Below are positions 11,846 through 23,000 of a stretch of DNA of 64,000 bases, in pieces. Source of the stretch: Strongyloides papillosus (Eukaryota; Nematoda; Chromadorea; Rhabditida; Strongyloididae); contig SRSI01000044.1 in assembly GCA_005656395.1 (NCBI GenBank), positions 2,081,946 to 2,145,945 of the forward strand. Reading direction: 5' to 3'. A program made the position numbers and the translations under genes. How positions within the stretch are numbered: the stretch's first letter is position 1; each line of letters starts with the position of its first letter. A model generated the notes under the pieces. It saw only the letters and a list, made by a program, of their open reading frames with translations. It did no database searches and had not been told where the DNA came from.

Positions 11846-13127
11846 TCAATGAAAAAATCTATTTATAAAATATAACAAAAATGATATTAATTTATTTTGC
11901 ATATGCACGATTTTTTTTAAATTATTAAAACTAGTCGAGTTTAAAAAATTATCAATAAAATAACCTTCTTTTATTGAATTTCGTACATATTTCAAGTTCA
12001 CAGAAAGTGCTTCTAAAGCACGGTCACCATTCGATATACTTTTATTAGAATACAAATCAAAAAGCCGAAGTTTAGGTAATAGATCAACTGGAAATATTTC
12101 TACAGGGTCAGCTTTGTTCATAAGTATAGCATATGATGAGAAGTCAAATTCGGCAAAATAATCTACAAATTGTATTGCTAAATGGGAAGCTAAAGGCTTT
12201 CGATTGATGAGAGGTTGAATTCTACTGATATCAACAGGTTTACTAAGATTTTCTATTACTTCTTCAATAGAAAGATTTGGAGATACAAAAGAAGAACAAA
12301 CTTGAGGTATAATAGGAAGAATAGGTTTTTGATTTTTAAAAGGCTTTTGAAGGAAATGTGCTACAAGTACTGAAATCTGGCAACTCGTTAGCAATCCCTT
12401 TTCTCCATCAAGTAAATTCAAACATGATAACAAATTCTTAACATAAATATACACTTTTCTATATCTAGGGTCTGACGTCGCATAATACCTTAATAAATTA
12501 GTATTTTTTAATGTATGATAGTTGCAAAATTGAATGTCTATTTTTGTTCCGTCTCCAAAATAAAGTTTTATTATGGGAACTTTTGCATCATATAGAGTAG
12601 ACATTCTGTTTTTCTTTTTGTTCCAGATTTTTTCATCAGCTCTAATAATTTGTCCAACCAGTTTCATAAATTTATCCCTAAATCCCACATTATTTTTAAA
12701 GTCTCTTGAAAAATCATTTGATTCATCACCTAATACTACAAAGACTACATCTACATCGGAATTATCAGATATTGTCAAACCAGTTGCTACGGATCCAGCT
12801 GTCAGAAGACTACTTTTTTTGCTACATATACATTTTTTTAGTAGATTGACTTTTTCTGCAGATTTTTTGATTACCTGAAGGAAACATAATTACATTAAAA
12901 TAAAAACATACAGAATCATGTACATTTGCCCGTATTTTATCTGCTGTTTCTAGCTTTTCTTCAAGGATTTGAAGTTTATCGTTATATTTTAGTATTGCAG
13001 ATTCATAAGCAGAAGTATCAGTATTTTTTACAAATTTATCAGATGCATAGGCACTACTTTGTATAAATCTTGTACTAACATTTTTAATAGTAGAAAATAA
13101 ATAACTTTTATTATATAAAAATGACAT
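11846..13127 (-). CDS. Nucleotidyltransferase / noncanonical poly(A) polymerase-like, probable mitochondrial
   Basis: Two exons, 13127-12912 and 12874-11846, joined across a 37-nt intron (GTATGT donor, CTTCAG acceptor) give 414 aa in one frame. The polymerase-beta-type nucleotidyltransferase core is visible: GS motif (AGSVATG, residues 98-104), the catalytic pair in DNSDVDV (Asp112, Asp114), and a third acidic residue in KIDIQF (Asp185). A helical C-terminal part resembles the PAP/25A-associated domain of GLD-2-, TUT- or MTPAP-type enzymes, which add A or U to RNA 3' ends. Residues 1-35 are rich in Ser, Phe, Lys and Arg with almost no acids, like a mitochondrial presequence, then a coiled stretch follows. 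That suggests a mitochondrial RNA polymerase role (MTPAP-like), by inference. The C-terminus is low in complexity and may run slightly long. Confidence 0.8.
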
Positions 13128-13395
13128 TATTTGCAGGAATTTTAAGTCATTTAAATATTATATTCTAGGCCGCACTTTATTTTATCAGCTTCATTATTTT
13201 ACCAATGAAGAAAAAATTGTTTTATAAAATGTACCAAATGTTGAGTTTTATGGTTTAATGGTAATAGATATGCTTGAATAAACATTAAATTCGTTCTTTT
13301 CATAAAAAAACTACCCTGAAAAATGTTTTTAAAGTACTACGACATGTCAATTAAAAAGTTTGGGTTCTTGGAGCATTCTAAAGTACCAGAGGGCA

Positions 13396-13467
13396 TCTCT
13401 GGTAGTATAGTGGTGAGTATCCGCGCCTGTCACGTGCGAGACCGGGGTTCGATTCCCCGCCAGAGAG
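13396..13467 (+). tRNA. tRNA-Asp (anticodon GTC)
   Basis: A 72-nt cloverleaf. Acceptor TCTCTGG pairs with CCAGAGA, with discriminator G at 13467. The anticodon stem CGCGC/GTGCG closes the loop CTGTCAC, giving GTC (Asp). The T arm carries the GTTCGATTC-type loop between CGGGG and CCCCG. No intron. It lies between the nucleotidyltransferase gene and a gag-like relic. Confidence 0.95.
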
Positions 13468-13889
13468 TTCCTTTTGCGATTTCTGAATCCTAAGAATCCC
13501 AACTTATAACTCATGTACATTCTTGGAACTTTTTATCATCATTATGTAAAAAAATTAGTAGTGTCATGTATAAATAGTGATTATTGATGTTTTTATGTCT
13601 AGAAAATTTATAAAAAGATAATTATAAATTGATTGAATCCATATAATTATATTCTGCTGGATCTCCAAAGCAATAATCATGAATCAACTAGATGTTTGAA
13701 GTTTTTTTTTATTTGTTTTTAATTAATTTTTTACGTGATATATAGTTTTTAACCTGATTTAAATAAATGTTTTAATGCACTAAACAAAGATTAACAATAT
13801 TAATCATATTAATAAATTACAATTTGTTCAAGATTTTTTCTTGAAATATCCAGCATTTTATCAACAATGTCAATTCTTGTCTATGGGGT

Positions 13890-15180
13890 CATGGGAAACA
13901 TTCTACGATCTTTTACAAGTTGAAGTAAATCTTCCTACAGACAAAGTTAAATGAATGTTTAACTGTGAATGAATCTGGTAAATTTGACCTTATTGAAGTT
14001 TTCTTACAATTTAAATCAAAATGAAGAAATCCAGCTGTTTTTGATGGGTACATTTCACAATTAACTCTTATCTTGGAATCAACTGAATATCCTGAATCTG
14101 AGAAATATGCTCTTATCTATTATTCCTTGAACTTGAAATCGGAAGCTTTGGATCTATATCCATTCTCCAAGAAATTTCTGCCTAATATTTTAGAATGCAA
14201 GGAATCAAAAAACTCTTCAGATGAACACCAAAATGTGGATTTGTTTCTGCTTTGTACTCATGCTTTATTTGATTCAAAATGTCAATTTTCTACTTCAAAA
14301 AAAGAATACTTGAAAATTCTTTTAGATAAATTCTCAGTTATAATTAGTAATAGAACATATATTTATGCTGGCTGGACGACTAAATGGACACTCATCCAGT
14401 AAATTAACAAATTTTGTCATGAATTGCCTCAACACGAAAATTAAAATAATAAATTACAACATAAACATAATATTATAGTAATAAAACATATTTTGTTGAT
14501 ATTCTGGTGATTCTAAATCCATATATGGATCAAAAAATTTCTTATTCACAACGAAAATACAAAAATAAAAGTGTAAATTTTTTATCTTTTAGTATAGTAT
14601 ACCCGATGTAATTGGAGTAACATTTATTCACTGAATGAGTATCCATTCTCTCGGCTGGACAAATCAAAGCTATTGCTTATCAATATCGTCAATTTATCAA
14701 AACATATTATTACTTGGAAGAAATAATATTACTAATTGAAATTTCTGCTGACTTCGGTACTTTCAATGATTTCCTTGTTATGTTCGCTTTTGATGAATTA
14801 CAAGAATGCTGGCCAGATGATGTCATTACATTTTCTGAAGGTTATACAACAATAGCTCCAACAATTGTTCAGTTATCGGAGATTGTTCTACTGTCTCATA
14901 TGTTGTCTTCCAAGTTGTTGAAAGATAATCAATTCTCTATGCATTTGAAATGACATCATGGTCATCATAGGATGTTATTGAAAAAAGTCAACTTGAAGAC
15001 ATTCTGTGATAAGATTTACAATGACTACATAGTTTGTATAACTATGACTGAAAAAGCTAAACTTAAAGTCATAATCGCCAATAGTCTATGTTGACTTCTA
15101 CTATTATAGAGAGGAACAAGTTTACTCAATCAAACCTGGAGAATGAGGAACTGTCGAAGAATTATGTTCATGATAATATG
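13890..15180 (+). pseudogene. Degenerate retrotransposon gag-like coding relic
   Basis: A stretch richer in G+C than its surroundings reads as broken protein in the plus strand. One segment (13960-14400) runs ESGKFDLIEVFLQFKSK, then PESEKYALIYYSLNLKSEAL, with short stops between; another open piece lies at 14714-14953. The pattern of a fold around 'F-LIEVFLQFKSK' followed by 'EKYALIYYSLNLKSEALD' resembles the capsid region of LTR-element gag proteins (compare 'KFAKWEIKFNSYCRMN' in the intact element at 20 kb). No LTRs, pol or zinc knuckle were found beside it. Assignment to gag is tentative; it could be another decayed gene. Confidence 0.35.
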
Positions 15181-15328
15181 TAAAAGATATATAATTAAAT
15201 AAATATTAAAATTTATTTTTTTTATTGAATAAAAATTAGAATAAATCATCTTTTAAATGTAAATTAAATTGGACTTCTCGTAAATTATAGTTCTTTTTTA
15301 GATTATTTCTTACTCAATGAATCTATTT

Positions 15329-15492
15329 TCATGAACGAACAAAATATCCATCAACATCATCTTCATTGCTGTCATCAATAAACTAGAAAATTATATGAAA
15401 AATTAAATAATACTCACAGGTATATTATCGGTATTCAAAGTAGCAGTTGTAGCAATGGTGAGAGCAAGAATTATAGCACTAATAAATTTCAT
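15329..15492 (-). CDS. Secreted acidic micropeptide (42 aa, two exons)
   Basis: Exon 1, 15492-15418, encodes a strong signal peptide (MKFISAIILALTIATTA) and the start of the mature part. A 35-nt intron (GTGAGT donor, TTTTCTAG acceptor) leads to exon 2, 15382-15329, which adds FIDDSNEDDVDGYFVRS and a stop. The mature peptide would be about 25 residues, Asp-rich, without cysteines or an evident dibasic cleavage site. Exact phase 0 on both sides and the signal peptide argue for a real gene. It could be a neuropeptide-like or effector-like secreted peptide; the sequence does not decide. Alternatively, further exons may have been lost, leaving a remnant. Confidence 0.6.
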
Positions 15493-17606
15493 TCTTCAAA
15501 TTATGTTCATAACATTGTATTCTAGTCTTCTTAAATACCATTCCAATCAGGATTTTTTGGTTCAACAAATTTGAAGAACTTACAAAAAATAACTTATAAA
15601 TATTATCAGTTTAAATAAATTGTTTTTTTAATTTGTATTTAATACTACAGATAATTTATACTAATACAAAATCATATTGATATAAGCAAAGTATTATAAA
15701 TAATATTTATTTGTAGTTATAGGATAATGTTTGTACTATCATTTACTCTTGTTTTACCAATGAATTTTAAATATTTCTTTATTAATTTTTTAAATTTCAA
15801 AACTTTTTTTTAAAATTTAACGTTTCAATAGCTTAATGTATAATTTAATACAATTATTATCGTTAACAAAGGCTATCTATGATACCAAAATTTAAAAATT
15901 ATTTCTATAATTTTTATCAAAATTTATCCTGACAGAATAAATTATACTTTTTTAAAAACGATTAAATTTTATGACCATTAAATTTATTACTACAATCTTT
16001 ATTTCGAATTTAAAAATAAGAATGTCTACAAATTAAATTGTTATAGAGATTGAACATCTGTATAGGAATATGTAACAATGCTATATTTTATAATGTTTGT
16101 TATTCACAATATATATTAATTAGTTTAACAAACATTAATTCAAAGCAAATGAATTCATTGCTAATTTGAAAACAAAAAATTTTAAAAAGTGGAACATTTT
16201 TGAATAAAAAAAGTATTTATTTAATAATTATCTTGCATATCTTTGATAAATTTTCTTATTAAATACAAACCTTTTATAGAAATGGTACAGATCAAATTGA
16301 TAAATATCTAAAACTGATGAGATATATGGTACTGAAATTTTTTGGGAACATCTAGTGAAAACAGCCTGGGTCACGAAGATGCACCCGATTAGCCACCAAT
16401 TCTTCTCAAATTTGAGAGTACCTTTAATAGTCAGAAAAAACTCTATTTCAAAAAATATAAATTAAATTGAAAGGTTAATACTTGACCAAGTAGAGTTAAA
16501 GTTAGTAAAAAAAATAAGCTATAATAATGATAAAACAACAGTTAGAATAATCTCTTGAAAAATTTAGTTTTTTCTATTATATATAACAATCTCAAAAAGT
16601 ATGAAATTACTATTTTATCAAATATATGAATAAGAAACAATAAAATGATTAACTAAAATGACTTTAATTTCAGTCATCAAATTAAGAATATTATTTGTTT
16701 AAAAATTCTGATAAATCATTTAATATTGCCAATTGTCTATACTCAAAAATGAAAACTGTCGTTTTGACATGTGCTATATAACCCTCCGATGTAGTGCTAA
16801 AAAAATATTCATTTATTTTATTAATAAATGTTAGTGATCTTAAATTTTCTAAGTATACTCAATTTAAAAAAATTAATGTATCAATAACATAAATACCAAA
16901 TCATTTAATAACATAATGAGGTATCATTTTCTATAAATTCGTATACCTTTTTTTATAATTGTTTGTGGATTTTTCAGAAAATGTGTTGTACATTTTTAAA
17001 AACAGATATGTATGTTGTTTTGACTGTATATAATGTTGAAACGACATATATACTTGTTATAATAATTTGCCATGTTTTTTTTATAAAAATGTATATACAT
17101 TTCTTATAAAATGTACATATCTTGTTAAAACGACATTACCTATACATTTTTTGAAGGCATGTACATACATTTCTTATAAATTATTATACATTTTTTAAAA
17201 AGTAAATGGTTGCAATAACATAAATGTATGATCAATCTTTAAAATTAGACTTGATTTTTTTACCGAATTTACCATACTAAATAGCGATTTTATACAAGTC
17301 AAAACGACTGGCACAAAAAAATAATGCAAAAAATTCAAATTTTCAACAGAAATTGTCGATCTCTTTATATTTTTCATAAAATATACGAAAGATCGTGAAC
17401 TATAAAAACTAAAATATTAAATTTAATAATTATGTTTTTACAATTAATACTGTCTTTAAGAAATGTTTTATTTCTTATTTATCATTGTTTTTTTTTAAAT
17501 TAATTTAATCTATTTTTCAACAAAAATATTTATAAATAAACACATCTCAAGAACCTGAGTAATCTATACCAAAAAGAATCTATACCAAAAAGAAATAAGG
17601 AAAAAA
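15493..17606. other. AT-rich spacer with a possible exon relic
   Basis: Mostly AT-rich sequence without genes. At about 16320-16450 the minus strand is unusually G+C-rich for this region and reads KFEKNWWLIGCIFVTQAVF, like part of a membrane segment. It has no start, no clear splice partners and no neighbours, so it is noted only as a possible relic. Around 16990-17200 there are several imperfect copies of a motif containing ACATTTCTTATAAAATGTACAT and its partner CGACAT; they look like a decayed repeat. Confidence 0.35.
15531..15537 (-). promoter_or_regulatory. TATA-like box of the micropeptide gene
   Basis: TATTTAA on the minus strand, about 40 nt upstream of the ATG at 15492, with GATTGG (an inverted CCAAT) just upstream. 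Position fits a core promoter with a very short leader. In AT-rich DNA such matches arise by chance, so support is modest. Confidence 0.3.
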
Positions 17607-18990
17607 ATTTTGTCTTTAACATAACTCTCTTCAAATTTAACCGATTTTGATGGGTAAATAGTCAAAAGATGTGTTTTCTTCTAACTTAGGGGGCAAAATG
17701 GGTCTTAAATGTTTTGGGCCATAATTGGCCAAGTTATTTTCAAAAAACACCCTTTTTTAGGGCCTTTTTTTACATAGTTTTGTTACACGACTAACTCTTC
17801 TCAAAGTTAACAAAATAAATTGCTTTATATCTCATTCGAAAGGTAAAATTCTAGGATAGTTCGCAAGCTTAGTGATATTAGATTTGATTTATAATTGGCC
17901 GAGTTATAGCCCAAAGAGTGGTGACCATTTTGAAAAAACATCTTAAAAGTTAAATAGCCATAACTCAGTCATAACTTGACGAAAACAAACAAAATAGTAT
18001 CTATTATATAGATCTATGTCTAACTTAAAAATTAAGGGTCTAACGAATTTTTCAGCTTAACTATGAAAGAAGTTATATAAATTTGAATGTCAATTTTTTT
18101 GCCTTTTTTCTATTTTTATTGTAAAAATCAATTTTGTTCCAGACATAACACTCTGCAAACTTGATCAATTTTTATGCTTAAATACTCATTTGATGTATTT
18201 TTCTTCAACTTAGTGCGGAAAGTGGGTCTCAAAACTTTTGGTTCATAACTGGACAAATTATTTTTAGAAAACATCACTTTTTTAGACACTTTTTTGTATA
18301 GTTTTGTCTTTCAGAAAACTTTTGTAAAAGTGAACGGATTTTTTTGGTTTTTAACTCATTTGAAATGTGAAAGTCAGGAATAAGGGGGAAACTTAATAGA
18401 TTTTGGATTAATAAAGAATTAGTAAAGTTATGGGTTAATTAGTGATGATCATTTTTTCAATAAATAATAAAAATTTAAATAGTTCTTACATAATGGAAAC
18501 TTGAACAAATAAAGTAAACATAATTTTTTTAATAGATCAAGGTCTAACTTAAAAAATGAAACTATTACGAAGTTTATAGCTTATCTATAAAACGATTTAT
18601 ACTAATTTTAGTGTCATTTTTTTTGCTTTTTTTCCATTTTTATTGTAAAAATCAATTTTGTTCCAGACATAACTCTTTTTAAACTTGATCAATTTTTATT
18701 GTATAATAGTCAAGAGATGTATTCTTTTTCAAATTAGGGGGGAAAACAAGTTACAAAACTTTTAGTCTACAATTTGACCAAGTTATTTTTAAAAAACACC
18801 AACTTTTCGACACATTTTTGTATAGTTTTTTATCAGAAATAACTCTTTTTAAAATTAATAAAATTTTATTGTTTGTGACTCATTTGAAAGATACAACTTA
18901 GAAATAAGAAGGAAAATAAATACTTAAAAGATTTATAAAAAATTAATTAACTAATGGATCAAAAGGTGATGATCATTTTTTAGTAAAAAT
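17607..18990. repeat. Tandem array with 524-bp period, about 2.6 copies
   Basis: The phrase CATAACTCT-CAAA-TT recurs at 17620, 18144 and 18668, exactly 524 bp apart each time. It is followed in each unit by the same order of landmarks: a GATGT-TTTTCTTC-AACTTAG stretch, a TTTTGGGCCATAATTGGCCAAGTTATTTT-type block, TTTTTTGTATAGTTTTG, CTCATTTGAAAG, and GTGATGATCATTTT. Copies are diverged and the third is cut near 18990. Within a unit the ATAACTCT phrase returns after about 175 bp, so the unit itself may have grown from a shorter repeat. No long coding frame is kept. This is satellite-like or the inner array of a decayed element. Confidence 0.75.
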
Positions 18991-19097
18991 TAAAATTTTC
19001 TAATATTATAATTTTATGCAAAGTTGTTTAAAGAAAATAAAACTAATGTTAGTACATTTAACAAAGTCTGGCATAAAATATGAAAACTGTAACGATG

Positions 19098-19235
19098 ATT
19101 GTACACAGAAAAAAAAAGGACACAGGTTTGCAAAAAATGTAATAAATTTGTCCCACCAAATAAAATTCAAATTTTCTTTATTTGCGACTAATTTTGTCTC
19201 ACTATTTCGCATATAAAAATTACATAGAAAATTAA
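19098..19235. repeat. Solo end of the C-type TIR element
   Basis: About 130 bp from TACACAGAAAAAA onward match the left end of the element at 26569 (shared AAAGGACACAGGTTTGCA, AATTTGTCCCACC, ATTTGCGACTAATTTT, ATATAAAAATTA). The partner right end was not found nearby, so this is a truncated or solo copy of the same family. Confidence 0.6.
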
Positions 19236-19664
19236 AAAATTATTAAACATTAATTATTTAATATAAATCCAATATTTTTAAAAGAACTTTTTTGTTTAAA
19301 TTAAAGAAAAAAATTTCAATAATTCTTAAATTTTTATAACATCCACATCTCATTTTTGAAATAAATAATATAGTATAGACAAACAGAAGTATTTAATATT
19401 TGTGCTTTATTAATAGATTTTAGAAAAGCAACTAAAAAAGGTAACTATTTGAATTTACTGGTTTTGGTATAATTTATTTATCTACATGATATAAATTTTT
19501 TAACTATTAGATATTTTCTAAAATATATATAATATCGGTGAAAACAAAATTCCTAATTTTTTTCATAGAGTTTAAATAATACCATATTTGTCAGTTAAAG
19601 TTGATTTTGTTTTAAAAACAGATGATTATAAAGCAGCATTATTTTATATTATTATTACACGTAA

Positions 19665-20000
19665 ATAAGATATAGCCATATCTTAAGTAGAAGTTCTGAT
19701 TTTTGTAATTTTGGAATAAGGTTTAGTGAACCAATCCCAAGGTTTTTATTCATTCTTTTTATTCATTTTAAAATATTAGTTATCTAAGTTGTGAAATTGG
19801 AGATCTTATATTTATATTGTTAAAAATTTAACTACTTGTATTGTGTAAGTATAATGTTGTCTTTATTTAATATTGTATTGTGTCTCTCTCAAGGTGGCCA
19901 CATAAATACTTTACTTATAGTTAATAAATAAAATTTATACAGATCTGAGTTTTTGTTCTAATAGGAATTGACGCCAGCAACAACTTATTAAATTTTTACT
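19665..20000 (+). repeat. 5' LTR of the Gypsy element
   Basis: 336 bp, identical by eye to the copy at 24897-25232. It includes AATAAATAAAATTTAT near its 3' part, a plausible polyadenylation signal, and a TATTTAATATTGTATTG stretch that could serve as core promoter. Confidence 0.95.
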
Positions 20001-20020
20001 GGATCTTCTGGATCAAACCT

Positions 20021-23000
20021 ATGAGAAGAAGAACTCGTTCTACCAACCCAATCACTACAACAGAAGAAAATCTGACTGTTAGTCAAATCTTCGAAAATAT
20101 TCAACAAAGCGCTAACTCAGAAGTTCTGCTCAACATGAGTAATACTACTGATCCACCCATCCTCAATGGTGGTCAAATCAATCCGGAAACTCCAACTAAT
20201 GGAAATCTTACAACCCAGAACCATCCGCCTACACAGCCAAATGGAATCGATATGGGGCAATTGCAAAATGTCATAAATGAGATGATCCGTAATGCGATCA
20301 ATAATTATCTACCAGCTGTCTTACCACAAGTTAACCAACCTAATTGTGTCCCTCAACCACCACCACAAGTCATACAACCACCTTGTGTCACCAATGTCAT
20401 ACCTACAAATCAAATTGAAAATACTGTCACCGAAAATGTTAATGATGAAATGCCTATAGTTAATAATAGAGAAGATCTGGATATGCTTAATGTTCATAGA
20501 AATAGAATGATATATTCAAATGATCGTCACAGTTCTGTTATGCCTGAAAAGTTTAATGTTAAGGATAATTTTGCTAAATGGGAAATTAAGTTCAATAGCT
20601 ACTGTCGAATGAATAGAATTTCTGAAATAGACAAACTTGATACACTTATATTGTTACTGGACAATAAAGTTCTGCAAGAAGTCTATGATGATCCATCTAT
20701 CTCATCTTCATACTTGAGACTCGCCCAATATCTTAGAAGAAACTTTAACGGAGGATTAACTATACAAGCTGCCTCTGATGAATTAGATCTGCTTATAGCA
20801 AGAAGAGTAACAAGAGCTGATGATCTAGATAATGTTGCACGAAAAATCGACAATTACATTGATATCATGTTCCCATCTGATAGTAGAGAAAGGAAAAATG
20901 AGGTGAAAATCAAGTATCTTAGTAAAGTTCTGCCATCTGCAATCCAAGGAAACTACTTTTGCAAACCAATGAATACGTTAGATGAAGGACTTGCTGCTGC
21001 AAAGACATTATGGTTTCAAGAATTGCGTGCTGAGAAGGATAAGGCTAGAGGACATTCAATTCTTAAGTCTTATAATCACAGATCTGATAACAGAAATGTA
21101 AAACCTTATCAACACCAAAAATCTCATCAAAATAATCTCTACTGCTCATATTGTAAAATGAACAATCATTCCACTGCCACATGTAGAAATTCTAAGAATA
21201 AGTTAAAAGCTCAGTCAAATAACATTGAAGTTAATGATCCACAAAGTAATAACATTGAAATTGTACCAAAGGATGTTAAGACAGATCTGATAAATAAAGA
21301 TGAAATGAAAAATGATGTTATTAATAATGAAGTATGTGATAACTATGAAGTTCAAAAGGTCGAAACTATTGATGAAAGTCCACCATTACCACAGAACCAT
21401 TCCTTTCGTGATATCCTGAGAAAGATAAATGTCAAGGATAATCTTATAGGTGTTGTAGTAAAGTTAAATGGATTAAATGTAATAGCTCTGATAGATACTG
21501 GCTCAAATTGTGTTATTATTAATAATAAGTTAAAAGATAAACTTGGATTAACTACTTGTGAGGAAAGAAATATCTCAACATTTCAGTCTGATAATACAGC
21601 TCTGAAAATTAGTACTCCAATAACGATTCAAATTCAAAAAGAGAAGTTTATTATTAATGACAATGTTTATGCTGCAAAAGATGATTTCAAGAACGATAGT
21701 TATGATGCAATTATAGGAACTAATGTACTGAAACGAATGATGGCTGTTATTGATCTGCAAACAGGAAAGATTATTGTGAATGAAAAACCAAAAGACTTAG
21801 TGAATGATGATAATAATGTATCTAATGTAATATTAAGTGATCAAGATGCTAATATTAATATTGATAAATTTGTCACAGATCTGAAATTAAAATATCCATT
21901 AGCTTATGCTCGTCACTCTTTTGATATTGGACCTGGTAAAATAATGGTTAATGAAATTGAAGTTTATAGTAATAAAGAAATGATAAAAGCTCCATACTAT
22001 AGTGTTCCAATACATGAAAAAGAAAGTGTCTCCAATTTACTCCAAACTTGGATAGATAATGGTCTACTTGAAAGATCTGAATCAAATTGTTTGCATCCAA
22101 TTATGTTATTGACTAAAGACGGTAAAAGAGATGATTTAGAATCTTGTAGATTTATTGCTGACTTAAGACAAGTGAATTCAATCACAAAATCTGTTAATTA
22201 TAATACTCTAAAGATTCAAGAACTCTTACAATCTCTTCAATCATTCTCATTTATTACCAAGATAGATCTGAAATCTGCTTTCTTTCAACTTTCACTCCCA
22301 CCGAAATCACGTCAACTATATGGTATAAGAACACCAATAGGAAATCTGCAATTCAAACGATTACCTCAAGGAGGAAAGGTGTCTTCAGCTATATTTCAAC
22401 GTACAATGGAAGAAACATTTTATAAACTTAGAAAGAACTGTCTTATTTATTGTGATGATATATTACTATTCTCAAATGGAACTATTCAAGATCATGAACA
22501 ACTCATCAATCAATTTATGGAAATTGCGAATGAAAAAGAACTGAAAGTATCATTAGAGAAAAGTGTATTCTTTGCTAGAGAAGCTAAATTCTTAGGTTAT
22601 CATATCACAAGTTCTGGAACTAGACCAGATAGTACAAATGTTGATAATATACTTAAACGAGAACTGCCAAAGAGAAAGAAACAGTTAATTAGTTTTTTAC
22701 AAGCTCTGAATTACTTTAGACATGTGATTCCAAACTTTTCAAGAACTGCATCTTGCTTATATGAACTATCTGCTGGTCGTGATTGTGCTATTACTATGAA
22801 TGAACAACAATTAGAATGTTATCATGCTCTGCGTCAACAATTAATGAATGCTCCACTGATGTACCATCCAATTCATGGAATTCCTTTTACATTGACAACA
22901 GATGCTAGTAACCACACAATTGGTGCTATATTATCACAAACTCAGAACGGTATTGAAGTACCATTAGCTTTCTACTCTTGTCGCCTCACCAAAACCAAAC

